DNA of 64,000 bases, from the NCBI GenBank assembly GCA_963789015.1, contig CAWBIU010000003.1, positions 62,001 through 126,000 on the forward strand. Reading direction: 5' to 3'. The notes beneath the pieces were generated by a model. The model searched no databases, was not told where the DNA came from, and saw only the letters and a list, made by a program, of their open reading frames with translations. The stretch comes from JAOPZW01 sp963789015 (GTDB taxonomy: Bacteria; Actinomycetota; Thermoleophilia; Solirubrobacterales; Solirubrobacteraceae). Every line of letters starts with the position of its first letter. The stretch's first letter is position 1. This document shows positions 35,299 to 45,195 of this stretch, piece by piece. A program made the translations under genes and the position numbers.

Positions 35299-35973
35299 CT
35301 ACGAGCCCGGCGGCTCGTTCCTGATCGCCACGCAGCAGCGCCCGGGCGCCGGTTCGAGCGCGGCCTCGGCCCCGTCCGCGCCGAGCCCGTCGAGCAGGCC
35401 GCGCAGCAGCGCGAGGTTCATTCCGCAGACGAGTTCGGGATGGCGCTGTGCCGCGACGTGGAACGGGCAGTTGCGCAGCCGCAGCACGCCGTCGTCGTCG
35501 TAGGGCTCGTAGCCGCGCTCGCACAGCGCGTCGGCGACCGGCGGCGGCGGATCGGTCAGCTCGCCGGCCAGCTCGCGCCCGAGGCGGTTCGCGGCGCCGG
35601 TCAGCGTGCGGGCCGTCGTCCCCGTCGGGTCGCTCGCCGCCGCCTCGGCGAGCAGGCGCGCGGCCAGCCCGTAGTCGCGCGGCGGGGCGCTCGCGCTGAA
35701 CTCGCGCCCGGAGCGGGTGTAGAGCTTCGCCGGCCGTCCCGCGCCGGGACCGCGACGCCCCGAGCGGCGCTCGTAGGCGACGGTCAACAGGCCCTCGTCG
35801 GCGAGCTTGTCCAGGTGGTACGCGGCCAGCGGGCGCCCGATGCCCACGCCGGTCGCCGCCTCGTCACGTCCGACCGGCTCGTCGCGCGCGCTGACGAAGT
35901 CGTACAGCCGCCGGCGCACCGGGTCGTCCAGGGCGCTGAGGGCGGAGACGGATCGAAGGCCAGGGGATTCCAC
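35299..35973 (-). CDS. ArsR-like regulator with SufR-type cysteine cluster
   Basis: The 224-residue regulator has a winged helix in its first 90 residues (LDDPVRRRLYDFV, then GIGRPLAAYHLDKLADEGLL) and a C-terminal domain with Cys169, Cys183 and Cys213-Cys214 (NCPFHVAAQRHPELVCGMN, GRCCVAI). The spacing resembles SufR, where cysteines bind an Fe-S cluster and make DNA binding redox sensitive. It is divergent from the DoxX-like gene across a promoter with inverted repeats, and upstream of the cyclase operon, so it could control either or both. Confidence 0.8.
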   Translation of the reverse strand: MESPGLRSVSALSALDDPVRRRLYDFVSARDEPVGRDEAATGVGIGRPLAAYHLDKLADEGLLTVAYERRSGRRGPGAGRPAKLYTRSGREFSASAPPRDYGLAARLLAEAAASDPTGTTARTLTGAANRLGRELAGELTDPPPPVADALCERGYEPYDDDGVLRLRNCPFHVAAQRHPELVCGMNLALLRGLLDGLGADGAEAALEPAPGRCCVAIRNEPPGS

Positions 35974-35985
35974 GAGAGGAATCTA

Positions 35986-36063
35986 ACGCTAATGGATCTT
36001 GACAGACATGGCACGAGAAGCGTAGCGTGTCTATCACCAAGCGTCATTGTTTTTACAAGGAGG
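35986..36063 (+). promoter_or_regulatory. Promoter with inverted repeats and strong RBS for the DoxX-like operon
   Basis: TTGACA (35999-36004) is a perfect sigma-70-type -35 box; TAGCGT (36023-36028), 18 bases on, is a weaker -10. Two inverted repeats overlap them: ACGCTA (35986-35991) with TAGCGT (36023-36028), and AGACA (36004-36008) with TGTCT (36028-36032). They are candidate operators for the divergent SufR-like regulator. AAGGAGG (36057-36063) is a consensus ribosome site six bases before the ATG at 36070. The stretch is strikingly AT-rich for this genome. Confidence 0.6.
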
Positions 36064-36069
36064 CACTGC

Positions 36070-36526
36070 ATGTCCACGACCGTCCACACCGAGTCATCCG
36101 CGCGAACGGCCGCCGTGCTCCAACGGCGCGCCCGCGTCCGCCCGGCGGGATCCCGGGCGCGACGCCTATCTGATGCTGCGCATCGCGTTCGCCGTCGCCC
36201 CGATCGCCTTCGGCCTCGACAAGTTCGCCAACGTGCTCGTCGACTGGCCGCAGTACCTGGCGCCGTGGGTCAACGACATCGTCCCCGGCAGCGGTCAGGA
36301 CCTCATGTACGTCGTCGGCGCCGTCGAGATCCTCGCCGGCGTGCTCGTCGCCGTCAGGCCGCGCTACGGCGCGCCGCTCGTCGCCGCGTGGCTCGCCGGG
36401 ATCATCTTCAACCTGCTGACGTTCTCCGGCTGGTACGACGTCGCGCTGCGCGACTTCGGCCTGCTGCTCGGCGCGCTCACGCTGGCCCGGCTCGCGATGT
36501 ACTACGACGCCCCGCGGGCTTCGTGA
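36070..36526 (+). pseudogene. DoxX-like four-helix membrane protein, apparent frameshift
   Basis: The consensus ribosome site points to the ATG at 36070 (MSTTVHTESSARTAAVL), but that frame soon becomes non-conserved. The membrane body (DAYLMLRIAFAVAPIAFGLD, then four helices) is read one base later and ends at 36526. One extra base, or two missing, around 36135-36160 reconciles them. Otherwise initiation would have to use a TTG inside the ribosome site at 36047. The intact product would be about 150 residues. DoxX-type proteins often accompany thiol or quinone redox functions. Its stop overlaps the folE start. Confidence 0.65.
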
Positions 36527-37167
36527 TGGTCGCGGAACTCGCCGGGGCAGCGGGTCTCGCGCTCGTCGCGCCGGCGACGCCGGCGCCCGCGCCCGCTCCG
36601 CGCCGCATCGACCACGGGGCACTCGAGCGCGCGGCACGCGACCTGCTGGGCGCGCTGGGCGCCGACGTGACCGACGAGGCGCTGCGCGAGACGCCACGCC
36701 GGATCGCCGACGCGTACAGCGAGCTGCTCACGCCGCAGCGGTTCCAGGCGACGACGTTCGCCAACGACGACGGCTACGACGAGCTGATCGTCGCCCGCGC
36801 GATCCCGTTCCACTCGCTGTGCATGCACCACCTGCTGCCGTTCCACGGCGTCGCGCACGTCGGCTATGTGCCGGGCGAGCGGATCATCGGCCTGAGCAAG
36901 CTCGGCCGCGTGGTCGAGCTGTTCGCCCGCGACCTGCAGATCCAGGAGCGCCTGACCGTCCAGATCGCCGACTGGCTGGAGCGCGAGCTCGCGCCGAGGG
37001 GGGTCGCCGTCGTCCTCGAGGCCCAGCATCTGTGCATGTCGCTGCGCGGCGTCCAGAAGCTGGGCGCCACGACCGTGACCTCCGCGATGCGCGGGCTGTG
37101 TCGCGACGATGCCCGCACCCGCCAGGAGGTCCTGGCGCTCACCACGAGGAGCCCCCATGACCTCTGA
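36526..37167 (+). CDS. folE: GTP cyclohydrolase I
   Basis: The 213-residue enzyme converts GTP to 7,8-dihydroneopterin triphosphate, the first step of folate and pterin synthesis. It has the zinc ligands Cys99, His102 and Cys170 (HSLCMHHLLPFHG, EAQHLCMSLRG), the GLSKLGRVVELFARDLQIQERLT core and the C-terminal VTSAMRG. The first 30 residues are a Pro/Ala tail-like extension. It overlaps both the DoxX-like stop and the ferredoxin-reductase-like gene, an unusual place for folE, which suggests a dedicated pterin supply rather than the housekeeping folate copy. Confidence 0.92.
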   Translation: MVAELAGAAGLALVAPATPAPAPAPRRIDHGALERAARDLLGALGADVTDEALRETPRRIADAYSELLTPQRFQATTFANDDGYDELIVARAIPFHSLCMHHLLPFHGVAHVGYVPGERIIGLSKLGRVVELFARDLQIQERLTVQIADWLERELAPRGVAVVLEAQHLCMSLRGVQKLGATTVTSAMRGLCRDDARTRQEVLALTTRSPHDL

Positions 37168-38401
37168 TCAGACCTTCGTCATCGTCGGCGCGAGCCTCGC
37201 CGGCGCCAAGGCCGCCGAGACGCTCCGTGCCGAGGGCTTCGCCGGGCGGCTCGTGCTCGTCGGCGCCGAGCCGGCGCGGCCGTACGAACGGCCGCCGCTG
37301 TCCAAGGACTACCTGCGGGGCGAGTCGGCCCGAGACACGATCTACGTCCACGAGGAGGACTTCTACGACGAGCAGGAGATCGAGCTGCGGCTCGGGCGCA
37401 CCGCCGTGTCCCTCGACGCGTCCGCCGCCGAGGTGGCGCTCGACGACGGCGAGACACTGCGCTACGACCGGCTTCTGCTGACCACGGGCGCCGAGCCGCG
37501 ACGCCTGTCGATCCCGGGTGCCGACCTCGACGGCGTGCTGTACCTGCGCAGCGTCGAGGACTCCGACGCCCTCCGAGAGCGCCTCGATCGCGGCGGCGCG
37601 GTCGTGGTCGTCGGCGCCGGCTGGATCGGCGCCGAGGTGGCCGCATCGGCGCGGCAACGCGGTCTCGACGTCACCGTCGTCGACCCGCTCTCCGTGCCGC
37701 TGGAGCGCGTGCTCGGCTCCGAGGTCGGCGCGGTCTACCGCGACATCCACGTCGACCACGGCGTGCGGATGCTGCTCGGCACCGGCGTCGAGGCGTTCGA
37801 GGGCGACGGCGCGGTGCAGCGTGTCCGGACGAGCGACGGCGCAACGCACGACTGCGACTTCGTGGTCGTCGGCGTCGGCGTGCAGCCCCGCACCGGGCTC
37901 GCCGCGGCCGCCGGCATCGCGGTCGACAACGGCATCCTCGTCGACGAGCGCCTGCAGACCGGCACGGCCGGCGTGTTCGCCGCCGGCGACGTCGCCAACG
38001 CACAGCACCCGCTCTTCGGCGAGCGCATCCGCGTCGAGCACTGGGCCAACGCGCTCAACCAGGGTCCGCTCGCCGCCCAGGCGATGCTCGGCCGGCCGGC
38101 GACCTACGACACGGTGCCGTACTTCTTCTCCGATCAGTACGACGTCGGCATGGAGTACGCCGGCCACGCCCGCCGGTGGGACCGCGTCGTCTTCCGCGGC
38201 GACCCGGCGACCCGCGAGTTCATCGCCTTCTGGCTGGCCGGCGATCGCGTGCTCGCCGGCATGAACGTCAACGTCTGGGACGTCAGCGATCACATCCAGC
38301 GACTGGTCCGCGAGCGCGTGCCCGTCGACGACCGCCGTCTGGTGGACCCCGACGTGCCGCTCGAGGACCTCGTCCCGATCGAGGAAGGCAGGCCCGCATG
38401 A
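37157..38401 (+). CDS. FAD-dependent ferredoxin reductase-like oxidoreductase
   Basis: The 414-residue protein has FVIVGASLAGAKAAETLR at the start, YERPPLSKDYLRGE (the ferredoxin reductase signature of dioxygenase systems), a second fold VVVVGAGWIGAEVAASARQR near 150, GVFAAGDVAN near 270, and a reductase C-terminal domain (YFFSDQYDVGMEYAGHA). Such enzymes pass electrons from NAD(P)H to ferredoxin or rubredoxin. No ferredoxin or oxygenase gene adjoins. It overlaps folE at its start and the transaldolase ATG at its end. Confidence 0.88.
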   Translation: MTSDQTFVIVGASLAGAKAAETLRAEGFAGRLVLVGAEPARPYERPPLSKDYLRGESARDTIYVHEEDFYDEQEIELRLGRTAVSLDASAAEVALDDGETLRYDRLLLTTGAEPRRLSIPGADLDGVLYLRSVEDSDALRERLDRGGAVVVVGAGWIGAEVAASARQRGLDVTVVDPLSVPLERVLGSEVGAVYRDIHVDHGVRMLLGTGVEAFEGDGAVQRVRTSDGATHDCDFVVVGVGVQPRTGLAAAAGIAVDNGILVDERLQTGTAGVFAAGDVANAQHPLFGERIRVEHWANALNQGPLAAQAMLGRPATYDTVPYFFSDQYDVGMEYAGHARRWDRVVFRGDPATREFIAFWLAGDRVLAGMNVNVWDVSDHIQRLVRERVPVDDRRLVDPDVPLEDLVPIEEGRPA

Positions 38402-39501
38402 ACCGCCTGCGCCGGCTCCAGCACGCAGGCGTCTCGATCTGGCTCGACACGCTGTCGCGTGACCTGCTCGACAGCGGCGCGTTCTCACGGCTCATCGCCG
38501 ACTGCGCCGTCACCGGCGCCACCTCCAACCCGACGATCTTCGCCAAGGCGATCACCGGCTCGGACCGCTACGACAGTCAGCTTCGCGACGCCACCGCGGC
38601 CGGCGTCGGCGACCCGCAGGAGCTGTTCCTGCAGCTCGCGCTCGACGACGTCGGGCGCGCCGCCGACCTGCTGCGCCCCACGTACGAGGCCGGCGGAGGC
38701 CGTGACGGGTTCGTGTCCTTCGAGTGCACGCCCGATCTCGCCGACGACACCGCGGCGACGATCGCGCAGGCGCTCGAGCTGTGGGAGCGGCTCGCTCGGC
38801 CCAACGTGATGATCAAGGTGCCGGCCACCGAGGCCGGCGTGCCGGCCATCGAGGAGCTCACCGCGCGCGGTGTCAACGTCAACGTCACGCTGCTCTTCTC
38901 GGTCGCGCGCTACGAGCAGGTCGTCGACGCCTACATCACCGGCCTCGAGCGTCGGCTGGCCGTCGGCGAGCCCGTCGACGGGCTCGCCTCGGTGGCGTCG
39001 TTCTTCGTCTCGCGCGTGGACGCCAAGGCCGACGCCGTCCTGCCCGAGGACTCCGACCTGCGCGGCCGTGTGGCGATCGCCAACGCTCAGCTCGCATATC
39101 ACCGCTACCGCACGTGGTTCGGCGGCGAGCGCTGGTCCGCCCTGCGCGACGCCGGCGCCCGCCCTCAGCGACCCCTGTGGGCGAGCACCGCAACCAAGAA
39201 CAGCGCCTACTCCGACGTCGTCTACGTCGAGGAGCTCATCGCTCCCGACGTCATCAACACCATGCCGGAGGCCACCCTGCGTGCCTTCGCGGACCACGGC
39301 GACGCCTCGCGCGGGATCGGCGAGCGGACCGGGCTCGACACGCTCCGCCAGGCCACGGAGGCGGGCCTCGATCTCGGCGCCATCACGACGGAGCTCGAGC
39401 ACGAGGGCGTGGCGTCGTTCTGCGACTCGTACCGCGCCCTGCTCGCCACCATCGACGCCAAGGTCCGGCGTGACGCGCCGGCGCCGTCGCTGGGCCCATG
39501 A
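38398..39501 (+). CDS. tal: Transaldolase
   Basis: The 367-residue protein has the transaldolase motifs GATSNPTIFAKAI, VMIKVPATEAGVPAIEELTA with the Schiff-base Lys near 140, GVNVNVTLLFSVARYEQV and PLWASTATKNSAYSD. The length fits the actinobacterial class. It exchanges a dihydroxyacetone unit in the pentose phosphate pathway. It is odd as the last gene of an operon with DoxX-like, folE and ferredoxin-reductase-like genes; erythrose 4-phosphate or NADPH-linked supply is one possible link. Confidence 0.93.
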   Translation: MNRLRRLQHAGVSIWLDTLSRDLLDSGAFSRLIADCAVTGATSNPTIFAKAITGSDRYDSQLRDATAAGVGDPQELFLQLALDDVGRAADLLRPTYEAGGGRDGFVSFECTPDLADDTAATIAQALELWERLARPNVMIKVPATEAGVPAIEELTARGVNVNVTLLFSVARYEQVVDAYITGLERRLAVGEPVDGLASVASFFVSRVDAKADAVLPEDSDLRGRVAIANAQLAYHRYRTWFGGERWSALRDAGARPQRPLWASTATKNSAYSDVVYVEELIAPDVINTMPEATLRAFADHGDASRGIGERTGLDTLRQATEAGLDLGAITTELEHEGVASFCDSYRALLATIDAKVRRDAPAPSLGP

Positions 39502-39518
39502 CGTCCCCCGGCGCCGGC
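39477..39518. terminator. Possible terminator hairpin after transaldolase
   Basis: GCCGGCGCC (39477-39485) pairs perfectly with GGCGCCGGC (39510-39518). The 24-base loop contains the transaldolase stop. Position fits the end of the DoxX-folE-tal operon, but the long loop and missing T tract keep the call weak. Confidence 0.3.
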
Positions 39519-39525
39519 TGCGGTT

Positions 39526-39582
39526 TGGCAGGATCCGTGGGACATCGGTCCTTCCAGACGGCGCGCGCCATATGGCAGGATC
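39526..39582 (+). promoter_or_regulatory. Two AdpA-like binding boxes upstream of the AdpA-type regulator
   Basis: TGGCAGGATC occurs at 39526-39535 and again at 39573-39582, a direct repeat 47 bases apart. The known AdpA consensus is TGGCSNGWWY; each copy matches nine of ten positions (A instead of C/G at position five). The second copy ends six bases before the regulator's ATG. A protein bound there would block translation or transcription, suggesting autoregulation. Confidence 0.55.
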
Positions 39583-39588
39583 ATCCGC

Positions 39589-40555
39589 ATGCCACCGATC
39601 CGCCGCGTCATGGTCCTCGCCGTCGAGGGCGCCCAGTCGCTCGACGTGATGGGGCCCGTCGAGGTCTTCCACCACGCCAACCACTTCGCTTCCGGCGCGT
39701 ACCGCCTCGAGGTCGTGGGCCCCACGGTCACCGGATCGGTCACGCTGAGCAACGGCCTGTCCCTCGGCGTCACGCCGCTGCCCGAGCCGCCCCCGCGCAA
39801 CCACACGCTCGTCGTCGCCGGCGGCGAGGGCGCCCGCGCGGCGACCTCCGACCCCGCCGTCGTCGACTGGATCGCCCGCGCCTCGGCCCGCGCGGGGCGC
39901 ACCGTCTCGGTGTGCACCGGCGCCTACCTGCTCGGCGCCGCGGGCGTGCTCGAAGGCCGGCGCGCGACCACGCATTGGAAGTTCTGCGACGAGCTCGCCG
40001 ACGCGCTACCCGGGCGTCGACGTCGACCCCGACCCGGTCTTCGTCCGCGACGGCGACGTGTGGACCTCGGCCGGCGTGACCGCGGGGATGGACCTCGCGC
40101 TCGCGCTCGTCGAGGAGGACCTCGGCGCCGAGGCCGCGCTCGAGGTCGCGCGGCTGCTCGTCGTGTTCCTCAAGCGGCCCGGCGGCCAGTCGCAGTTCAG
40201 CGGCGCGCTGTCGGCCCAGCAGGCCGCGCGGCCGGCCCTGCGCGAGCTGCAGGCGTGGATCGCCGGCCACCTCACCGACGACCTGTCCGTCGGCGCGCTG
40301 GCCGCGCACGCCAACCTCAGCGAGCGCTCGTTCGCCCGCGCCTTCCGGCGCGAGGTCGGCCGGACGCCGGCCGCCTACGTCGAGGCGCTGCGCGTCGAGC
40401 GCGCGCGGTCGCTGCTCGAGGACGGCGCGCCGTCGCTGGAGATGGTCGCGCGCGCGGCCGGCTTCTCGAGCGCCGAGGTCCTTCGCCGCGCCTTCCAGCG
40501 GCGCGTCGGGGTCAGCCCGGCGGCCTATCGCGAGCGCTTCCGGCTCGCCGCATAA
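39589..40555 (+). pseudogene. AdpA/GlxA-type regulator (DJ-1/PfpI + AraC HTH), frameshifted
   Basis: From the ATG at 39589 the DJ-1/PfpI-like domain reads well (VMVLAVEGAQSLDVMGPVEV, HTLVVAGGEGARA, VSVCTGAYLLGAAGVLEGRR) up to CDELADALPG near 40005. The next frame then takes over with YPGVDVDPDPVFVRDGDVWT, and continues through two AraC helix-turn-helices (LSVGALAAHANLSERSFARA; PSLEMVARAAGFSSAEVLRR) to 40555. One extra or two missing bases explain it; the intact protein would be about 322 residues. This is the AdpA domain layout. Without the shift it is a complete, well-conserved regulator, so a sequencing indel is likely. Confidence 0.75.
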
Positions 40556-40566
40556 ATCTTCGTCGC

Positions 40567-40621
40567 ATACCCCATGGGGGTGTGGTAGCGTGCGCTTCCA
40601 CGGATACCCCCGGCCCGTATC
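40567..40621 (+). promoter_or_regulatory. CsoR-like operator and second palindrome upstream of the copper operon
   Basis: ATACCCC (40567-40573), AT and GGGGGTGT (40576-40583) form a near-perfect G/C-tract inverted repeat of the type bound by copper repressors CsoR/RicR. A second palindrome, GATAC (40603-40607) and GTATC (40617-40621) around a C/G-rich centre, lies 28 bases before the chaperone's GTG. Copper-responsive control of the four-gene operon is the natural inference; csoR is not in the window. Confidence 0.6.
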
Positions 40622-40648
40622 AAGACCCCGTTACCAGGAGTTCCCAGA

Positions 40649-40867
40649 GTGTCCCATCCCGACCACACGATCGCCTTTCTCGTCCAGGGCATGACCTGCG
40701 CGCATTGCGAGGCCGCCGTCAGCGAGGAGGTCGGCAAGCTCCCCGGCGTCGGCTCGGTCCACGTCGACCTCCAGACCAAGCTCGTGCGCGTGAACGGCAG
40801 CGAGATCGACCCGCTCGCCATCGTCGGCGCGATCGACGAGGCCGGCTACGACGCGGTGGCCGCATGA
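40649..40867 (+). CDS. copZ: Copper chaperone (heavy-metal-associated domain)
   Basis: The 72-residue ferredoxin-like HMA domain has GMTCAHCEAAV with the CxxC Cu(I) site (residues 17-20), LPGVGSVHVDLQTKLV and the IVGAIDEAGYDA helix. It delivers Cu(I) to the CopA ATPase encoded three genes downstream. The start is a GTG at 40649, preceded by an AGGAG ribosome site. It overlaps the next gene by ATGA and is first in the operon behind the CsoR-like operator. Confidence 0.92.
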   Translation: MSHPDHTIAFLVQGMTCAHCEAAVSEEVGKLPGVGSVHVDLQTKLVRVNGSEIDPLAIVGAIDEAGYDAVAA

Positions 40868-41295
40868 GCTCCGCGACGCGTCACTTCATCCGTCACTACC
40901 TGGAGATGGTGGCGGCGATGTTCCTCGGCATGCTCGTCCTGGGCATGCCCGCGGTCGCGGCGCTGAACGCGACCGGAACGACCATGTCCGAGCTGCGGGC
41001 CGACGCGCCCGCGCTCGCCCTGATCGGCATGACCGTCAGCATGACCGTTCCGATGGTCGGCTGGATGCGCTTCCGCGGGCACGGCCTGGCGCCGTGCCTG
41101 GAGATGACGGCCTCGATGGTCCTGCCCACAATCGGGATCCTCGCGCTGCTCGGCACCGGCCTCGTGGTGGAGTACGGCACGCTGATGATGCTCGAGCACG
41201 TCGTCATGCTGCCCGCCATGCTGGTCGCGATGCTCCTGCGCCGCGAGGAGTACACCGGCGCCGACCACCACGGTCACGCCGAGGTGGCCGCGTGA
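40864..41295 (+). CDS. Methionine-rich membrane protein of the copper operon
   Basis: The 143-residue protein has four predicted helices (about 12-32, 46-63, 76-95 and 103-122) unusually rich in Met (MVAAMFLGMLVLGMP, MTVSMTVPMVGWM, TLMMLEHVVMLPAMLVAMLL) and a His-rich tail (DHHGHAE). Met and His clusters are typical Cu(I) ligands. It sits between copZ and a secreted protein with overlapping stops and starts, so copper sensing, storage or transport is the likely role. I know no named family for it. Confidence 0.7.
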   Translation: MSSATRHFIRHYLEMVAAMFLGMLVLGMPAVAALNATGTTMSELRADAPALALIGMTVSMTVPMVGWMRFRGHGLAPCLEMTASMVLPTIGILALLGTGLVVEYGTLMMLEHVVMLPAMLVAMLLRREEYTGADHHGHAEVAA

Positions 41296-42145
41296 GCGTC
41301 CTCGCCCGCCTCGCCGGCTTCGCCGTCGCGCTCGTGCTCGTCTTCGCGGGCGCGGCGCTCGCGGGCGGCGCGCTCGACGTGCGCGCGGGCACCGACGGCT
41401 CCGCCGCGGACGCGGGCGAGGGGATGGCCGGCGGCCACGGCGGATCCGGTGCGGCGCTCGCGCCCGCGCCCGTCCGCGGCCTGGCCGTCAGCGACCGCGG
41501 GCTCACGCTCGAGCCCGCGCGCGACCGCGCGACCGCGGGAGAGCGCTTCGCCCTGACCTTCCGCATCACCGGGCGCGACGGCGCGACCGTGCGCGACTTC
41601 GACGTCGAGCACACCAAGCGCATGCACCTGATCGTCGTGCGCCGCGACATGACCGGCTTCCAGCACCTGCACCCGACCCAGGGCACCGACGGGCGCTGGA
41701 CGGCGCCGGTCACCCTGCGCGACCCCGGCACCTACCGCGTCTTCGCCGACTTCGCGCGTGCCGGCCGCGCGCACACCCTGGCCACCGACCTGACCGTCGA
41801 CGGCGCCGCCCGCGCGCGCACCCTGCCCGCCGCGCGCAGCAGCGCCACGACCGACGGCCTGCGCGTCACCCTCCGCGCCGGCGCGAGCCGCGCGGGCGCA
41901 GAGTCCGAGCTGGCCTTCGCGGTCACGCGGGGCGGGCGCCCCGTCGCCGTCGAACCGTACCTCGGCGCGCGCGGGCATCTCGTCGCCCTGCGCCAGGGCG
42001 ATCTCGCCTTCCTGCACGTCCATCCCGACGAGCGCAGCCCGCGCTTCGAGGCGACGTTCCCGAGCGCCGGCCGCTACCGCCTGTTCCTGCAGTTCCGGAG
42101 CGGCGGGGAGATCCACACCGCCGCCTTCACGCGCGAGGTCGGGCG

Positions 42146-42149
<4 letters not shown>
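41292..42149 (+). CDS. Secreted/anchored protein with repeated His-rich beta domains, copper operon
   Basis: The 285 residues begin with a membrane or signal helix (RLAGFAVALVLVFAGAALAG), then a Gly/His-rich linker (MAGGHGGSG) and two similar beta-sandwich repeats, each with an HL/HV-H motif: HLIVVRRDMTGFQHLHPTQG and GHLVALRQGDLAFLHVHPDE. The His pairs could bind copper outside the cytoplasm. It is coupled to the Met-rich protein and CopA on either side. It resembles proteins annotated near actinobacterial CopA, but I cannot give a family name. Confidence 0.65.
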
Positions 42150-44404
<2,255 letters not shown>

Positions 44405-44454
44405 ATCACCGGCCGGCCTCCGGGCCCGCCTGCGCACCCCGGTAGATTCCGTCG

Positions 44455-45195
44455 GTGCTCGGACTTCCCGGCGGGGCCAAGGCGTGCCTGTTCGATCTCG
44501 ACGGGGTGCTGACGAAGACGGCCGTCGTCCACGCCGCCGCGTGGAAGGAGATGTTCGACGACGAGCTCAAGGCGCGCGCCGAGCGGACAGGGGAGGAGTT
44601 CCGCGAGTTCACCCAGCGCGACTACGACGCGTACGTCGACGGCAAGCAGCGCGCCGACGGCGTGCGCGCCTTCCTGGCCTCGCGCGGGATCCAGCTGCCC
44701 GAGGGCTCGCCCGGCGACCCGCCCGACGCCGAGACCGTCGCCGGGCTGGGCAACCGCAAGAACGAGCTCGTGCTCGAGCGCATCCGCCGCGACGGCGTCG
44801 AGCCGTACGAGGGCTCGGTGCGCTACCTCGACGCCGTCCGCGACGCCGGGCTGCGCTGCGCCGTCGTCTCCTCGAGCGCCAACGCGCGCGACGTCCTCAG
44901 GGTCACCGGGCTGCAGGACCGCTTCGACACGGTCGTCGACGGGGTCGTCGCCGCCGAGGAGCACCTGAAGGGCAAGCCCGCGCCCGACACGTTCCTGGCC
45001 GCCGCGCGCCGGCTCGGCGTCGAGCCGCGCGAGAGCGTCGTCTACGAGGACGCGCTGGCCGGGGTGCAGGCCGGGCGCGCCGGGGGCTTCGGCCGCGTGA
45101 TCGGCGTCGACCGCGTCGGGCAGGCCGACGCGCTGCGTGAGCACGGCGCGGACGTCGTGGTGAAGGACCTCGCCGAGCTGCTGGAGGACCGATGA
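44455..45195 (+). CDS. pgmB: Beta-phosphoglucomutase family HAD hydrolase
   Basis: The 246-residue HAD-IA protein has the nucleophile motif CLFDLDGVLTKTA (Asp14, Asp16), a helical cap with DYDAYVDGKQRADGVRAFL typical of beta-phosphoglucomutases, AVVSSSANARDVL, GKPAPDTFLAAARRLG and YEDALAGVQAGRAGG. It interconverts beta-glucose 1-phosphate and glucose 6-phosphate. It starts at a GTG and overlaps the GH65 phosphorylase ATG, which supplies its substrate. Confidence 0.92.
   Translation: MLGLPGGAKACLFDLDGVLTKTAVVHAAAWKEMFDDELKARAERTGEEFREFTQRDYDAYVDGKQRADGVRAFLASRGIQLPEGSPGDPPDAETVAGLGNRKNELVLERIRRDGVEPYEGSVRYLDAVRDAGLRCAVVSSSANARDVLRVTGLQDRFDTVVDGVVAAEEHLKGKPAPDTFLAAARRLGVEPRESVVYEDALAGVQAGRAGGFGRVIGVDRVGQADALREHGADVVVKDLAELLEDR

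Noticed and set aside
36047..36069. TTG at 36047 as start of the DoxX-like protein without frameshift
   Set aside because: It would place the start codon upstream of and through the consensus AAGGAGG site and give a non-conserved N-terminus; a one-base indel is the simpler explanation.
44405..44454. Terminator between copA and pgmB
   Set aside because: The GC-rich CCGGCCGGCC/GGGCCCG stretch gives only short, competing stems with no clear hairpin.
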